Below are positions 11,531 through 21,433 of a stretch of 64,000 bases of DNA, piece by piece. Below the pieces are notes generated by a model that searched no databases, had not been told where the DNA came from, and worked only from the letters and a program-made list of their open reading frames with translations. The stretch spans positions 61,938,001 through 62,002,000 of the forward strand of contig OX419757.1 in NCBI GenBank assembly GCA_948567375.1. The letters are read 5' to 3'. The position numbers and the translations under genes are program-made. This stretch comes from Lunularia cruciata (Eukaryota > Streptophyta > Marchantiopsida > Lunulariales > Lunulariaceae). How positions within the stretch are numbered: position 1 is the stretch's first letter; each line of letters opens with the position of its first letter.

Positions 11531-11761
11531 TCAGCCTTCAAATGCTCGCTCCTGCGTACCTGCACATCCTCGCCAACGCAGGAGAGGCTTCAATGCATGA
11601 ACACATTCGTGGTCTCGTCTCGTCTCTAGTGTAAAGATCTGTTGACTCCTTAAAATCCAGCGCAAATAGGTAAGAGCAGATTCGTGTGAAACACGACAAT
11701 TGATACAAGACGTTGTGATGTGACTCACACAAGGAGCTAATTTTTCCTCCAACCGTCGCAT
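11531..11761 (-). CDS. Family C small ORF, left-arm copy
   Basis: A 76-codon ORF from an ATG, beginning MRRLEEKLAPC and ending in LLRWRGCAGTQE. The right-arm copy (18,974-19,204) is the same length. A diverged copy starting MRRLEEKLVPC lies at 48,797-48,420, but frames cross in the middle. The copies near 55,900 and 60,680 have lost the ATG. A donor-like CAG/GTACGC near the 3' end is kept. It may be a 5' exon of family A rather than a separate gene. Confidence 0.25.
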   Translation of the reverse strand: MRRLEEKLAPCVSHITTSCINCRVSHESALTYLRWILRSQQIFTLETRRDHECVHALKPLLRWRGCAGTQERAFEG

Positions 11762-12079
11762 GAAAGTGAATGAAAGCTGTTTTGCAGCAGGTTTTAGTCG
11801 ACAATACGGTGAAACAAAAGCCGGCACTCTACAAGCCAACAAACCATCCAGACAATTTCCACCTATATCCTCCTTTGCTCACAACCAGCTTTCACATCAA
11901 CTGCAATTTCCCTGCTACGACTCTCACTCATTCCCTTCCAATTCACGATTTCACCTCATACAAGTCAGGCAATACGCACTTGGAGACAGCTACCGTGTAG
12001 ATACGGGGAAGGACTCAGAACCTAAGGACCGATTCGACACCCAGCATGAAACGAGTAACTGGCCTTTTAACCTCTCCCA

Positions 12080-12387
12080 AGGGGGGTGCAAGCAAAACAC
12101 TATAGAGGGGTGTAAGCCCCTTAGCAGAACCTTAACCTTAAGCTGAGTTTAGTCCCTTGCAACTGTTTGCTAGCACGATTGAACACAGTAAACTCCACCC
12201 CTCTATAGTGTGTTGCTAGCACTATTGAACACTGAACATTCCTTCTATGATTCCACTGAACATTCCACTATGATTCCATATGATCGGTATAAGCCCCTTA
12301 GCAGAACCTTAACCTTAACCTTAACCTGAGTTTAGTCCCTTGCAACTGTTTGCTAGCACTATTGAATACAGTAAACTCCACCCCCCT
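12080..12387. repeat. Filler DNA with two 180-bp repeats
   Basis: Two copies of a block, starting near 12,110 and 12,290, contain CCTTAGCAGAACCTTAACC, TTTAGTCCCTTGCAACTG, TGCTAGCAC and ACAGTAAACTCCACCCC. The second has extra CCTTAA units. These words also occur in the tandem array and at 18,580-18,650, always at the edges of duplicated blocks. Confidence 0.75.
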
Positions 12388-12731
12388 TCATGGAGACCTT
12401 CCTCAAACGATAAATTTATGTACATGTGGAGTGCTCATTGGTCTGACGAGAACTGTCTCAAGATTTGACTTGAGTTTTAGTATATAACAGATGACAATAG
12501 TTCTCATGCGATTAATTCTTTTCATAACTCTAAAATTTGACAGCGGCCCGGGCCCGACTAGCCGCCTCTGAAGTGTGTAAACCAGCTAACCGTTTATTCC
12601 AGCTACCGTTAAGCCATTTGCAGCCGACTATTTGCCAGGTCTATACAAAGTATTCCAAAGATTACACAAGGGTTTCCACAACACTCTCGCTCTTTACCAT
12701 CTAGAATGTTAAATGAAACTCCCGTTTGAGG

Positions 12732-13002
12732 GTAAGACCTTTGCATGAACATTCTGGTTACTCTTTCTCCTTCCGTCGTTTCCATAACAATAGTATTCTG
12801 GATTCCAAAAGGAAAGCTTTTCCTCGGTCATCTCTTTTTAGACGAGTGGATTATGCTTGATCACTCCAAATGCAAAACTGAATTTTAGTTAATGAATATC
12901 AAACAAGACTTACTGTATAACGTAATTTAATCTGAAATTGTACTTACCGTATTTTATAATTCAACTAATAGCACATGCACTGGATTTCATTTGCACTTGC
13001 AG
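12732..13002 (+). other. Predicted intron 5' of family A, central copy
   Basis: Donor TTGAGG/GTAAGA and acceptor GCACTTGCAG/AGAC, 271 bp, ending 18 nt before the family A ATG. The sites match the other copies. Confidence 0.45.
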
Positions 13003-13020
13003 AGACAATATCGTCGCACG

Positions 13021-13554
13021 ATGGAGAAAGTGCTTGTACAATACAAGACTGTCAATATTGCCGGTACAGATCTTGCTCGCTTGAGAGTCGTCGGAAACCC
13101 TGTGGAGGAACTACGTACCTCAACTGCGGTGGGTTCTCGGCGCGGCTTACTGAGGGGCTGGGCGCAGTCCATCCATGAACATAGATCTAGATCCGACTTT
13201 GTAGATCTTCTACATATCGAAGTCATGACGATCCCAGAATTTGGATCGGCCGTTACGTATGGCAAGCTCCCTCAGCCTGATTTCTTATCGCTAACTTCCA
13301 TGGCGCGTGTCGGATCCTTCTCCCAGCCAGCTTGGTTCAAGGCCTTCAACGCGGAGCAGCAATTCGTCGGTCTTCTCCATCTCTCCATCCTCTTGATTCC
13401 ACTTCCTGCTGATCTTGCTCAAATCCACCCAGCTGCAGCTGGTAATGGTAATCCGCGTATGCGGAAATTCCGTGCTCGAGCTGCCCGTCTTTTCACCCTC
13501 ATCGGCATTCCTTCCATAGTCGCATGTTTTGCCAGACTCCTTGAAAACTTGTGA
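13021..13554 (+). CDS. Family A orphan protein, central copy
   Basis: A 177-aa ORF that appears identical to the right-arm copy. The ATG at 13,021 is the first one after the predicted splice acceptor. The 3' half (about residues 91-150) is the segment that has been amplified in the tandem array at 15,486-18,444, which places the gene immediately upstream of its own amplified fragment. The antisense strand is also open over the last 90 codons. No recognised domain; moderately hydrophobic near residues 120-136. Confidence 0.5.
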   Translation: MEKVLVQYKTVNIAGTDLARLRVVGNPVEELRTSTAVGSRRGLLRGWAQSIHEHRSRSDFVDLLHIEVMTIPEFGSAVTYGKLPQPDFLSLTSMARVGSFSQPAWFKAFNAEQQFVGLLHLSILLIPLPADLAQIHPAAAGNGNPRMRKFRARAARLFTLIGIPSIVACFARLLENL

Positions 13555-14747
13555 GGGAATATACGAAGTATATATAGGGTTGATAATTTGCAGGAGGCTG
13601 TAGGACTGGGTCAGTTACAGTAATCTGACCGCGGTTGACGTGAAGACGAGTGTGATGCTTTTTCTTTGGGCAAACGATAGTACTTTGCGCAGTGGCTTTT
13701 GGGTTTGGCCATGCTTTTGTGCTTCCGAAGGCAAAGTACGACGAGTCGACCTGGGAAGAGACACCTTTATAGAGGATAGATAGCCAACAGAGAGAACTGA
13801 ATCATGTGAGGATGAGATGTCATGATGGATTCGCATTGTGGCGATGAAGATTATTCATGCGGAGTAGTAATTTCGTGGAGTCTGCCTCCCGATGGAAAGA
13901 ACATGAACTATTTAACTGGGAAGAGAGATGAGTCTTGCCTCGCGCACGGAGAGACGAGAGGATGGACTTAGTTCATCGAGAGGCAGATCGGGAGCTGGCC
14001 TGGAAGAGAACGATGAGAGACTAACAGAGGCAGGGTTTCGAGGTGCTGCGGTCTTTTGAAGCAAAGGAAAGAAGCACGGAGCGAGGACGCTGGGCCGAAG
14101 GAAGCATGAGATTTCAAGCTCACATGGATCAATTGGCTTCCAAGAGGAGACGAGGAGATTTGCCCAGATCAGCGCTTCTTCGAAGTGGCACATGAAGAGG
14201 ACAGCAGAATAGACGTCCGGAGCTGGCTTTTCACCCGAACGAAGGGAGTGAACCGGAGAAAATCAATATTGATTTTGAACGCTAGCATGAAGAGAGATGG
14301 AGGGGCTAAAAAGGACAGATGTTTGAAGATGGGCACCAGGAAAAAAGTGAAAGAGATGACGAGGTGGCGCTAAGAAGACGAAGGAGCAGGAGGGCAATGG
14401 TACAATTCAGCCAAGCAGAGATTCGAAGTACATGCTGCCATGAAGATAAGGAGAACAATGGAACAAAGGGCAGTTTGGAATGACATTTCAATGTGTACCA
14501 AGTGATCGCAGCAACAGAGTCTGCACTGATTTAATTATTCGAAATAGGAGGTTGTCAACAAGTTCAGATTGAAAGAGGAACAACTCAAACCGCTGTAATT
14601 AAAACATTGTATTTTCGTCAACCATCAAACAAGTGATCTTGACATTCAGTGAGAAAATGGTGCAACAAAGGAAGCATTTTATAAAATGATCTTAACTGAA
14701 ACTGTTGTCCATCTTATGGTCTCCCTCTTGTCTGTCGATCAGTAATA

Positions 14748-15005
14748 TCAAGCGATTGACTTGCAACTGATGTTACCTTCGTTCTTCATAAGTCCAACTT
14801 CATCGGAAAGAGCATATTCACCATACTGTACTGGCTCGATATAACTTGGCTTCCCGCTGGAGTCCACTCGCTCACAGCTCCAGACGGTGATAAGAGCGGA
14901 CATAAGACGATTTGCTCCTGTTGTTCGGGTGATGGTGAACAACATCTGCCGCCTGAATCTAGCAAGGAAAAGCGCCACGGCTGACATAACGAGTGCGAAG
15001 CACAT
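14748..15005 (-). CDS. Family D ORF, central copy
   Basis: An 85-codon ORF from ATG, with the hydrophobic start MCFALVMSAVALFLARF and a longer C-terminus (EVGLMKNEGNIS) than the left-arm copy. It is identical to 22,884-22,627 by position and sequence. Evidence for coding is weak. Confidence 0.25.
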   Translation of the reverse strand: MCFALVMSAVALFLARFRRQMLFTITRTTGANRLMSALITVWSCERVDSSGKPSYIEPVQYGEYALSDEVGLMKNEGNISCKSIA

Positions 15006-15059
15006 TGAACCTATACAGTCTCAAACGTATGCAGCAAGAGATTTGGATTGAACAGCGAG

Positions 15060-15345
15060 CTGTAGGACTGGGTCAGTTACAGTAATCTGACCGCGGTTGA
15101 CGTGAAGACGAGTGTGATGCTTTTTCTTTGGGCAAACGATAGTACTTTGCGCAGTGGCTTTTGGGTTTGGCCATGCTTTTGTGCTTCCGAAGGCAAAGTA
15201 CGACGAGTCGACCTGGGAAGAGACACCTTTAAAGAGGATAGATAGCCAACAGAGAGAACTGAATCATGTGAGGATGAGATGTCATGATGGATACGCATTG
15301 TGGCGATGAAGATTATTCATGCAGAGTAGTAATTTCGTGGAGACG
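15060..15345 (+). repeat. Fragment from a different family paralogue
   Basis: A copy of 13,600-13,885 but with variants found in the 58.8-59.06 kb copy instead (GGATACGCATTG and CATGCAGAGTAG). It therefore came from another source than the 2.67-kb block beside it. Confidence 0.7.
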
Positions 15346-15485
15346 TGGGAGAAGGATCCGACACGCGCCATGGAAGTTAGCGATAAGAAATCAGGCTGAG
15401 GGAGGTTGAACAGACAACAGTTTGCTTTGAACATCTTTGTGTCTGTTCAATAGTGCTAGCAAACAGTTGAACTATTGAGTTGAAC
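15346..15485 (-). repeat. Inverted junction fragment of the array unit
   Basis: Reverse complement of the unit boundary seen at about 15,845-15,960, including the start of the family A segment and the words GTTCAAAGCAAAC and ACAGACACAAAG. It lies within about 100 bp of the symmetry centre of the large inverted arms (about 15,360) and marks a strand switch. Confidence 0.75.
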
Positions 15486-15501
15486 AGTTGAACTATTATC
15501 G

Positions 15502-15702
15502 CTAACTTCCATGGCGCGTGTCGGATCCTTCTCCCAGCCAGCTTGGTTCAAGGCCTTCTACGCGGAGCAGCAATTCGTCGGTCTTCTCCATCTCTCCATC
15601 CTCTTGATTCCATTTCCTGCTGATCTTGCTCAAATCCACCCAGCTGCAGCTGGTTATGGTAATCCGCGTATGACACAAAAGACGTTGACTGAAGTGAGCC
15701 AT
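15502..15702 (-). CDS. Antisense ORF of array unit (unit 1 shown)
   Basis: A 66-codon ORF starting at an ATG in a strong context (CCATGGCTCAC), beginning MAHFSQRLLCHTRIT and ending EGLEPSWLGEGSD plus six residues. Equivalent ORFs end at 15,925, 16,348, 16,764, 17,187, 17,610 and 18,033. The last two thirds of the frame are also open antisense to family A in the arms and in the diverged copy near 58,500-58,650, with in-frame deletions only. It could be a by-product of the sense gene's codon pattern. No transcription evidence. Confidence 0.2.
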   Translation of the reverse strand: MAHFSQRLLCHTRITITSCSWVDLSKISRKWNQEDGEMEKTDELLLRVEGLEPSWLGEGSDTRHGS

Positions 15703-15870
15703 GGGAAAACTGAATTTTCGCACAACAGAATTTCTGCTAGTTTTGCTAGCACTATTGAACACTGCAGAATGCAGAATGCAGAATGCAGAATGTTTGGTGC
15801 TAGCAATGGGGTGGGGTTTACTGTGTTCAATAGTTCAACTGTTTGCTAGCACTATTGAACAGACACAAAG

Positions 15871-16272
15871 ATGTTCAAAGCAAACTGTTGTCTGTTCAAG
15901 CTCCCTCAGCCTGATTTCTTATCGCTAACTTCCATGGCGCGTGTCGGATCCTTCTCCCAGCCAGCTTGGTTCAAGGCCTTCAACGCGGAGCAGCAATTCG
16001 TCGGTCTTCTCCATCTCTCCATCCTCTTGATTCCATTTCCTGCTGATCTTGCTCAAATCCACCCAGCTGCAGCTGGTTATGGTAATCCGCGTATGACACA
16101 AAAGACGTTGACTGAAGTGAGCCATGGAAAAGCTGAATTTTTGCAAAACAGAATTTCTGCTAGTTTTGCTAGCACTAATGAACACTGCAGAATGCAGAAT
16201 GCAGAATGCAGAATGTTTGGTGCTAGCAATGGGGTGGGGTTTACTGTGTTCAACAGTTCAACTATTTGCTAG
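15871..16272 (+). CDS. Chimeric sense ORF of array unit (unit 2 shown)
   Basis: A 133-aa ORF starting MFKANCCLFK in the spacer of one unit, running through the family A block (FVGLLHLSILLIPFPADL) and ending in the next spacer. Similar ORFs start at 16,294, 16,710, 17,133, 17,556 and 17,979. It fuses spacer-coded ends to a real family A core. Whether it is expressed is unknown; it may simply reflect the absence of stops in the amplified piece. Confidence 0.25.
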   Translation: MFKANCCLFKLPQPDFLSLTSMARVGSFSQPAWFKAFNAEQQFVGLLHLSILLIPFPADLAQIHPAAAGYGNPRMTQKTLTEVSHGKAEFLQNRISASFASTNEHCRMQNAECRMFGASNGVGFTVFNSSTIC

Positions 16273-18444
16273 CACTATTGAACAGACACAAAGATGTTCA
16301 AAGCAAACTGTTGTCTGTTCAAGCTCCCTCAGCCTGATTTCTTATCGCTAACTTCCATGGCGCGTGTCGAATCCTTCTCCCAGACAGCTTGGTTCAAGGC
16401 CTTCTACGCGGAGCAGCAATTCGTCGGTCTTCTCCATCTCTCCATCCTCTTGATTCCATTTCCTGCTGATCTTGCTCAAATCCACCCAGCTGCAGCTGGT
16501 TATGGTAATCCGCGTATGACACAAAAGACGTTGACTGAAGTGAGCCATGGGAAAACTGAATTTTTGCAAAACAGAATTTCTGCTAGTTTTGCTAGCACTA
16601 TTGAACACTGCAGAATGCAGAATGCAGAATGTTTGGTGCTAGCAATGGGGTGGGGTTTACTGTGTTCAATAGTTCAACTGTTTGCTAGCACTATTGAACA
16701 GACACAAAGATGTTCAAAGCAAACTGTTGTCTGTTCAAGCTCCCTCAGCCTGATTTCTTATCGCTAACTTCCATGGCGCGTGTCGGATCCTTCTCCCAGC
16801 CAGCTTGGTTCAAGGCCTTCTACGCGGAGCAGCAATTCGTCGGTCTTCTCCATCTCTCCATCCTCTTGATTCCATTTCCTGCTGATCTTGCTCAAATCCA
16901 CCCAGCTGCAGCTGGTTATGGTAATCCGCGTATGACACAAAAGACGTTGACTGAAGTGAGCCATGGAAAAGCTGAATTTTTGCAAAACAGAATTTCTGCT
17001 AGTTTTGCTAGCACTAATGAACACTGCAGAATGCAGAATGCAGAATGCAGAATGTTTGGTGCTAGCAATGGGGTGGGGTTTACTGTGTTCAACAGTTCAA
17101 CTATTTGCTAGCACTATTGAACAGACACAAACATGTTCAAAGCAAACTGTTGTCTGTTCAAGCTCCCTCAGCCTGATTTCTTATCGCTAACTTCCATGGC
17201 GCGTGTCGAATCCTTCTCCCAGACAGCTTGGTTCAAGGCCTTCTACGCGGAGCAGCAATTCGTCGGTCTTCTCCATCTCTCCATCCTCTTGATTCCATTT
17301 CCTGCTGATCTTGCTCAAATCCACCCAGCTGCAGCTGGTTATGGTAATCCGCGTATGACACAAAAGACGTTGACTGAAGTGAGCCATGGAAAAGCTGAAT
17401 TTTCGCAAAACAGAATTTCTGCTAGTTTTGCTAGCACTATTGAACACTGCAGAATGCAGAATGCAGAATGCAGAATGTTTGGTGCTAGCAATGGGGTGGG
17501 GTTTACTGTGTTCAATAGTTCAACTGTTTGCTAGCACTATTGAACAGACACAAAGATGTTCAAAGCAAACTGTTGTCTGTTCAAGCTCCCTCAGCCTGAT
17601 TTCTTATCGCTAACTTCCATGGCGCGTGTCGGATCCTTCTCCCAGCCAGCTTGGTTCAAGGCCTTCAACGCGGAGCAGCAATTCGTCGGTCTTCTCCATC
17701 TCTCCATCCTCTTGATTCCATTTCCTGCTGATCTTGCTCAAATCCACCCAGCTGCAGCTGGTTATGGTAATCCGCGTATGACACAAAAGACGTTGACTGA
17801 AGTGAGCCATGGAAAAGCTGAACTTTTGCAAAACAGAATTTCTGCTAGTTTTGCTAGCACTATTGAACACTGCAGAATGCAGAATGCAGAATGCAGAATG
17901 TTTGGTGCTAGCAATGGGGTGGGGTTTACTGTGTTCAATAGTTCAACTGTTTGCTAGCACTATTGAACAGACACAAAGATGTTCAAAGCAAACTGTTGTC
18001 TGTTCAAGCTCCCTCAGCCTGATTTCTTATCGCTAACTTCCATGGCGCGTGTCGGATCCTTCTCCCAGCCAGCTTGGTTCAAGGCCTTCTACGCGGAGCA
18101 GCAATTCGTCGGTCTTCTCCATCTCTCCATCCTCTTGATTCCATTTCCTGCTGATCTTGCTCAAATCCACCCAGCTGCAGCTGGTTATGGTAATCCGCGT
18201 ATGACACAAAAGACGTTGACTGAAGTGAGCCATGGGAAAACTGAATTTTCGCAAAACAGAATTTCTGCTAGTTTTGCTAGCACTATTGGACACTGCAGAA
18301 TGCAGAATGCAGAATTCTGTTTGCAGAATGCAGAATGCACAATGTTTGATGCTAGCAATGGGGTGGGGTTTACTGTGTTCAATAGTTCAACTGTTTGCTA
18401 GCACTATTGAACAGACACAAAGATGTTCAAAGCAAACTGTTGTT

Positions 18445-18655
18445 TGTTCAAAGCAAACAGTGTGCTTATTCTGTTCAATAGTGCAAAGCAAACATTCGGT
18501 TCAAAGTGCAAAGATTCTGCATTCTGCAAACATTCTGCATTCTGCAAACAGAATTCTGCATTCTGCATTCTGCAAACAGTTGAACTATTGAACACAGTAA
18601 ACTCCACCCCTCTATGGTGTTTTGCTAGCACTATTGAACACTGAACATTCTGTCT
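18445..18655. repeat. Filler DNA at array/right-arm boundary
   Basis: Short words from the array are re-used in both orientations: GCAGAAT and ATTCTGC runs, CAAAGCAAAC, AGTTGAACTATTGAACACAG and AACTCCACCCC. Paired inverted words would allow small hairpins. Confidence 0.75.
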
Positions 18656-18973
18656 GGGAGAGGTTAAAAGGCCAGTTACTCGTTTCATGCTGGTGTGTCG
18701 AATCGGTCCTTAGGTTCTGAGTCCTTCCCCGTATCTACACGGTAGCTGTCTCCAAGTGCGTATTGCCTGACTTGTATGAGGTGAAATCGTGAATTGGAAG
18801 GGAATGAGTGAGATTCGTAGCAGGGAAATTGCAGTTGATGTGAAAGCTGGTTGTGAGCAAAGGAGGATATAGGTGGAAATTGTCTGGATGGTTTGTTGGC
18901 TTGTAGAGTGCCGGCTTTTGTTTCACCGTATTGTCGACTAAAAGCTGCTGCAAAACAGCCTTCATTCACTTTC

Positions 18974-19204
18974 ATGCGACGGTTGGAGGAAAAATTAGCT
19001 CCTTGTGTGAGTCACATCACAACGTCTTGTATCAATTGTCGTGTTTCACACGAATCTGCTCTTACCTATTTGCGCTGGATTTTAAGGAGTCAACAGATCT
19101 TTACACTAGAGACGAGACGAGACCACGAATGTGTTCATGCATTGAAGCCTCTCCTGCGTTGGCGAGGATGTGCAGGTACGCAGGAGCGAGCATTTGAAGG
19201 CTGA
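18974..19204 (+). CDS. Family C small ORF, right-arm copy
   Basis: A 76-codon ORF from ATG (MRRLEEKLAPC), matching the left-arm copy with few changes. See 11,531-11,761 for the doubts: it may be a leader exon of the family A transcript running in the same direction. Confidence 0.25.
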   Translation: MRRLEEKLAPCVSHITTSCINCRVSHESALTYLRWILRSQQIFTLETRRDHECVHALKPLLRWRGCAGTQERAFEG

Positions 19205-19920
19205 GATACTTTCATCAATTCTGCATCGAGCTGCGTAATTCCTTAATCGCCTGGTGCAAGGTGTTTGAAACGGAGGACTTGATTACTTAATCGCTCCGGT
19301 GAGAGATGTGTGTAAGGGATTTCGCTTGAATGACAGAGTGAAGTAATCAAAATTCAATTAGATTTGAACAATTGATTGACTAGACTACCGCATGCCTCGG
19401 ACATTTATCACAAAAAACTCTTTCCTTCCTGCATTCGTGAATTGACAATCGGTATTCAACATCTTTGGTTTTCATTTGCGTCAGAAGCCACCATGAGGAA
19501 AGATTATGGTAGCCCCCCAGTTCTGTGTCGGTTGTCGATGGATCGGACTTAAAGAAACATGCAACCGCATTGCAATTGGATTTAAGAGGTTGTCCAATTC
19601 CAACTGTTGTGTGTGAGGTACCCTTGCGAAGATCTTCCCTGGTTAGGGTTCCATTACAGTTGTCTTCATTTGCTTTTGCTTGCCATTTGCCATGCTTTTG
19701 TCTTCTATTGCTTTTGCCATACTTACAGGACCGTTTGCTTATAAACTAAAGTTGGGGCGGTTGTTGGAGAGCTCTAATTTTAGCATACCTGACTTCTATT
19801 TACTTCTTTCCGCCTCCTATTTTCGGAGCCATGACCCCGCAGCGCCAACCGATTTGCCGACAGTCACCACAGGAACCTACGCTCACAGTCAATGTAAACA
19901 TGCATTGGGAGGTACAAAAT

Positions 19921-20522
19921 TAGAGCTGGGCATGGCTCTGCTAGCCATTAGCCGGCTCACTAAACATTATAACGGGCTAGCAGTCTAATTTGTAGACTAG
20001 TGCAGATCGAGTTTGCTAATCTAGGTTATATTTTTCTACATTAATTATATTATATTGTAAAATAGATGGATTAAGATAGTTCATGATGTATGAAAATACT
20101 CAAGCATTAGCTTCTGAACACGAAATTTCGATGGTAAGAGGAACAAAAGCAAAGAGATCGTCCGTCCTCCGCCGAATCAAAAGATGTACATCGGAATTGT
20201 TCATTTGTTTAATTTTAAATTATCACAAATTATTATTTTTAGTATATAATAGATAAAAATTAGTTCTCATGGAGACCTTCCTCAAACGATAAATTTATGT
20301 ACATGTGGAGTGCTCATTGGTCTGACGAGAACTGTCTCAAGATTTGACTTGAGTTTTAGTATATAATAGATGACAATAGTTCTCATGCGATTAATTCTTT
20401 TCATAACTCTAAAATTTGACAGCGGCCCGGGCCCGGCTAGCCGCCTCTGAAGTGTGTAAACCAGCTAACCGTTTATTCCAGCTACCGTTAAGCCATTTGC
20501 AGCCGACTATTTGCCAGGTCTA
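19921..20522. mobile_element. hAT-type MITE, right-arm copy
   Basis: 602 bp, ends TAGAGCTGGGCATG and (inwards) TAGACCTGGCAAAT, flanked by TACAAAAT (19,913-19,920) and TACAAAGT (20,523-20,530). Present at the same place in both arms, so it inserted before the inverted duplication. Its 3' part is repeated at 12,388-12,643. Confidence 0.82.
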
Positions 20523-20610
20523 TACAAAGTATTCCAAAGATTACACAAGGGTTTCCACAACACTCTCGCTCTTTACCATCTAGAATGTTAAATGAAACTC
20601 CCGTTTGAGG

Positions 20611-20881
20611 GTAAGACCTTTGCATGAACATTCTGGTTACTCTTTCTCCTTCCGTCGTTTCCATAACAATAGTATTCTGGATTCCAAAAGGAAAGCTTTT
20701 CCTCGGTCATCTCTTTTTAGACGAGTGGATTATGCTTGATCACTCCAAATGCAAAACTGAATTTTAGTTAATGAATATCAAACAAGACTTACTGTATAAC
20801 GTAATTTAATCTGAAATTGTACTTACCGTATTTTATAATTCAACTAATAGCACATGCACTGGATTTCATTTGCACTTGCAG
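20611..20881 (+). other. Predicted intron 5' of family A, right-arm copy
   Basis: Same donor (G/GTAAGA) and acceptor (CTTGCAG) as the central copy, 271 bp. Confidence 0.45.
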
Positions 20882-20899
20882 AGACAATATCGTCGCACG

Positions 20900-21433
20900 A
20901 TGGAGAAAGTGCTTGTACAATACAAGACTGTCAATATTGCCGGTACAGATCTTGCTCGCTTGAGAGTCGTCGGAAACCCTGTGGAGGAACTACGTACCTC
21001 AACTGCGGTGGGTTCTCGGCGCGGCTTACTGAGGGGCTGGGCGCAGTCCATCCATGAACATAGATCTAGATCCGACTTTGTAGATCTTCTACATATCGAA
21101 GTCATGACGATCCCAGAATTTGGATCGGCCGTTACGTATGGCAAGCTCCCTCAGCCTGATTTCTTATCGCTAACTTCCATGGCGCGTGTCGGATCCTTCT
21201 CCCAGCCAGCTTGGTTCAAGGCCTTCAACGCGGAGCAGCAATTCGTCGGTCTTCTCCATCTCTCCATCCTCTTGATTCCACTTCCTGCTGATCTTGCTCA
21301 AATCCACCCAGCTGCAGCTGGTAATGGTAATCCGCGTATGCGGAAATTCCGTGCTCGAGCTGCCCGTCTTTTCACCCTCATCGGCATTCCTTCCATAGTC
21401 GCATGTTTTGCCAGACTCCTTGAAAACTTGTGA
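20900..21433 (+). CDS. Family A orphan protein, right-arm copy
   Basis: A 177-aa ORF, start ATG 18 nt after the predicted acceptor, same protein as 13,021-13,554. It differs from the left-arm copy at a few residues (for example NPVEEL versus NRMEEL). Together with the decayed copy near 57-58.8 kb it defines a multicopy gene with no recognised homologue. A nuclear orphan gene or a gene carried by an unrecognised mobile unit are both possible. Confidence 0.5.
   Translation: MEKVLVQYKTVNIAGTDLARLRVVGNPVEELRTSTAVGSRRGLLRGWAQSIHEHRSRSDFVDLLHIEVMTIPEFGSAVTYGKLPQPDFLSLTSMARVGSFSQPAWFKAFNAEQQFVGLLHLSILLIPLPADLAQIHPAAAGNGNPRMRKFRARAARLFTLIGIPSIVACFARLLENL

Larger units (their letters stand above)
6771..12110 (-). 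repeat. Left arm of large inverted duplication
   Basis: This segment is the reverse complement of 18,600-23,937. Paired positions sum to 30,708-30,735 along the whole arm, so only small indels separate the arms. Substitutions are scattered at a few percent, for example Ile/Asn and His/Gln changes in the family B ORF. The outer breakpoint falls inside the MULE; the inner one fades into filler near 12,080-12,110. The arm carries families A, B, C and D and the hAT MITE. The stretch 6,946-7,310 has no ORF but contains a good donor-like site (CTTCAAGG/GTGAGTG near 7,119), which could belong to a leader exon of family B. Confidence 0.9.
12388..15059 (+). repeat. Direct copy of right-arm segment, nearly identical
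   Basis: Offset by exactly 7,879 bp from 20,267-22,938. Only about two substitutions were noticed before 15,010, for example one C/T near 12,490. The left breakpoint cuts the hAT MITE, sharing only TCA at the junction. The right end joins, with GC overlap, to a fragment of another paralogue at 15,060. This is either a very recent duplication or a recently converted segment. It contains family A, an ORF of family D and the 3' part of the MITE (to 12,643). Confidence 0.93.
15486..18444 (+). repeat. Tandem array, 7 units of about 423 bp
   Basis: Repeat landmarks fall at 15,502, 15,925, 16,348, 16,764, 17,187, 17,610 and 18,033: spacing 423 bp except one of 416, which has one 7-bp GCAGAAT unit fewer. 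Unit 7 carries a 21-bp insertion. Each unit joins about 170 bp of family A coding sequence to a 250-bp spacer built from GCAGAAT repeats and TGCTAGCAC/GTTCAA words. Units 2 and 4 share variants, as do 3 and 5, so a dimer of 839 bp was duplicated as a block. Every unit keeps an open frame on both strands. Confidence 0.95.

Noticed and set aside
12305-12330. CCTTAA repeats as interstitial telomere
   Set aside because: The plant telomere unit is CCCTAAA. This is a short hexamer run inside filler DNA.
15502-18293. 86-codon minus-strand ORFs in each unit
   Set aside because: Their first codon is GTG, not used for normal starts here. Only the shorter version from the internal ATG is listed.
15486-18444. 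Regular array as a possible CRISPR
   Set aside because: Units are 423 bp, nearly identical throughout, with no unique spacers and no cas genes, in a plant nuclear context.
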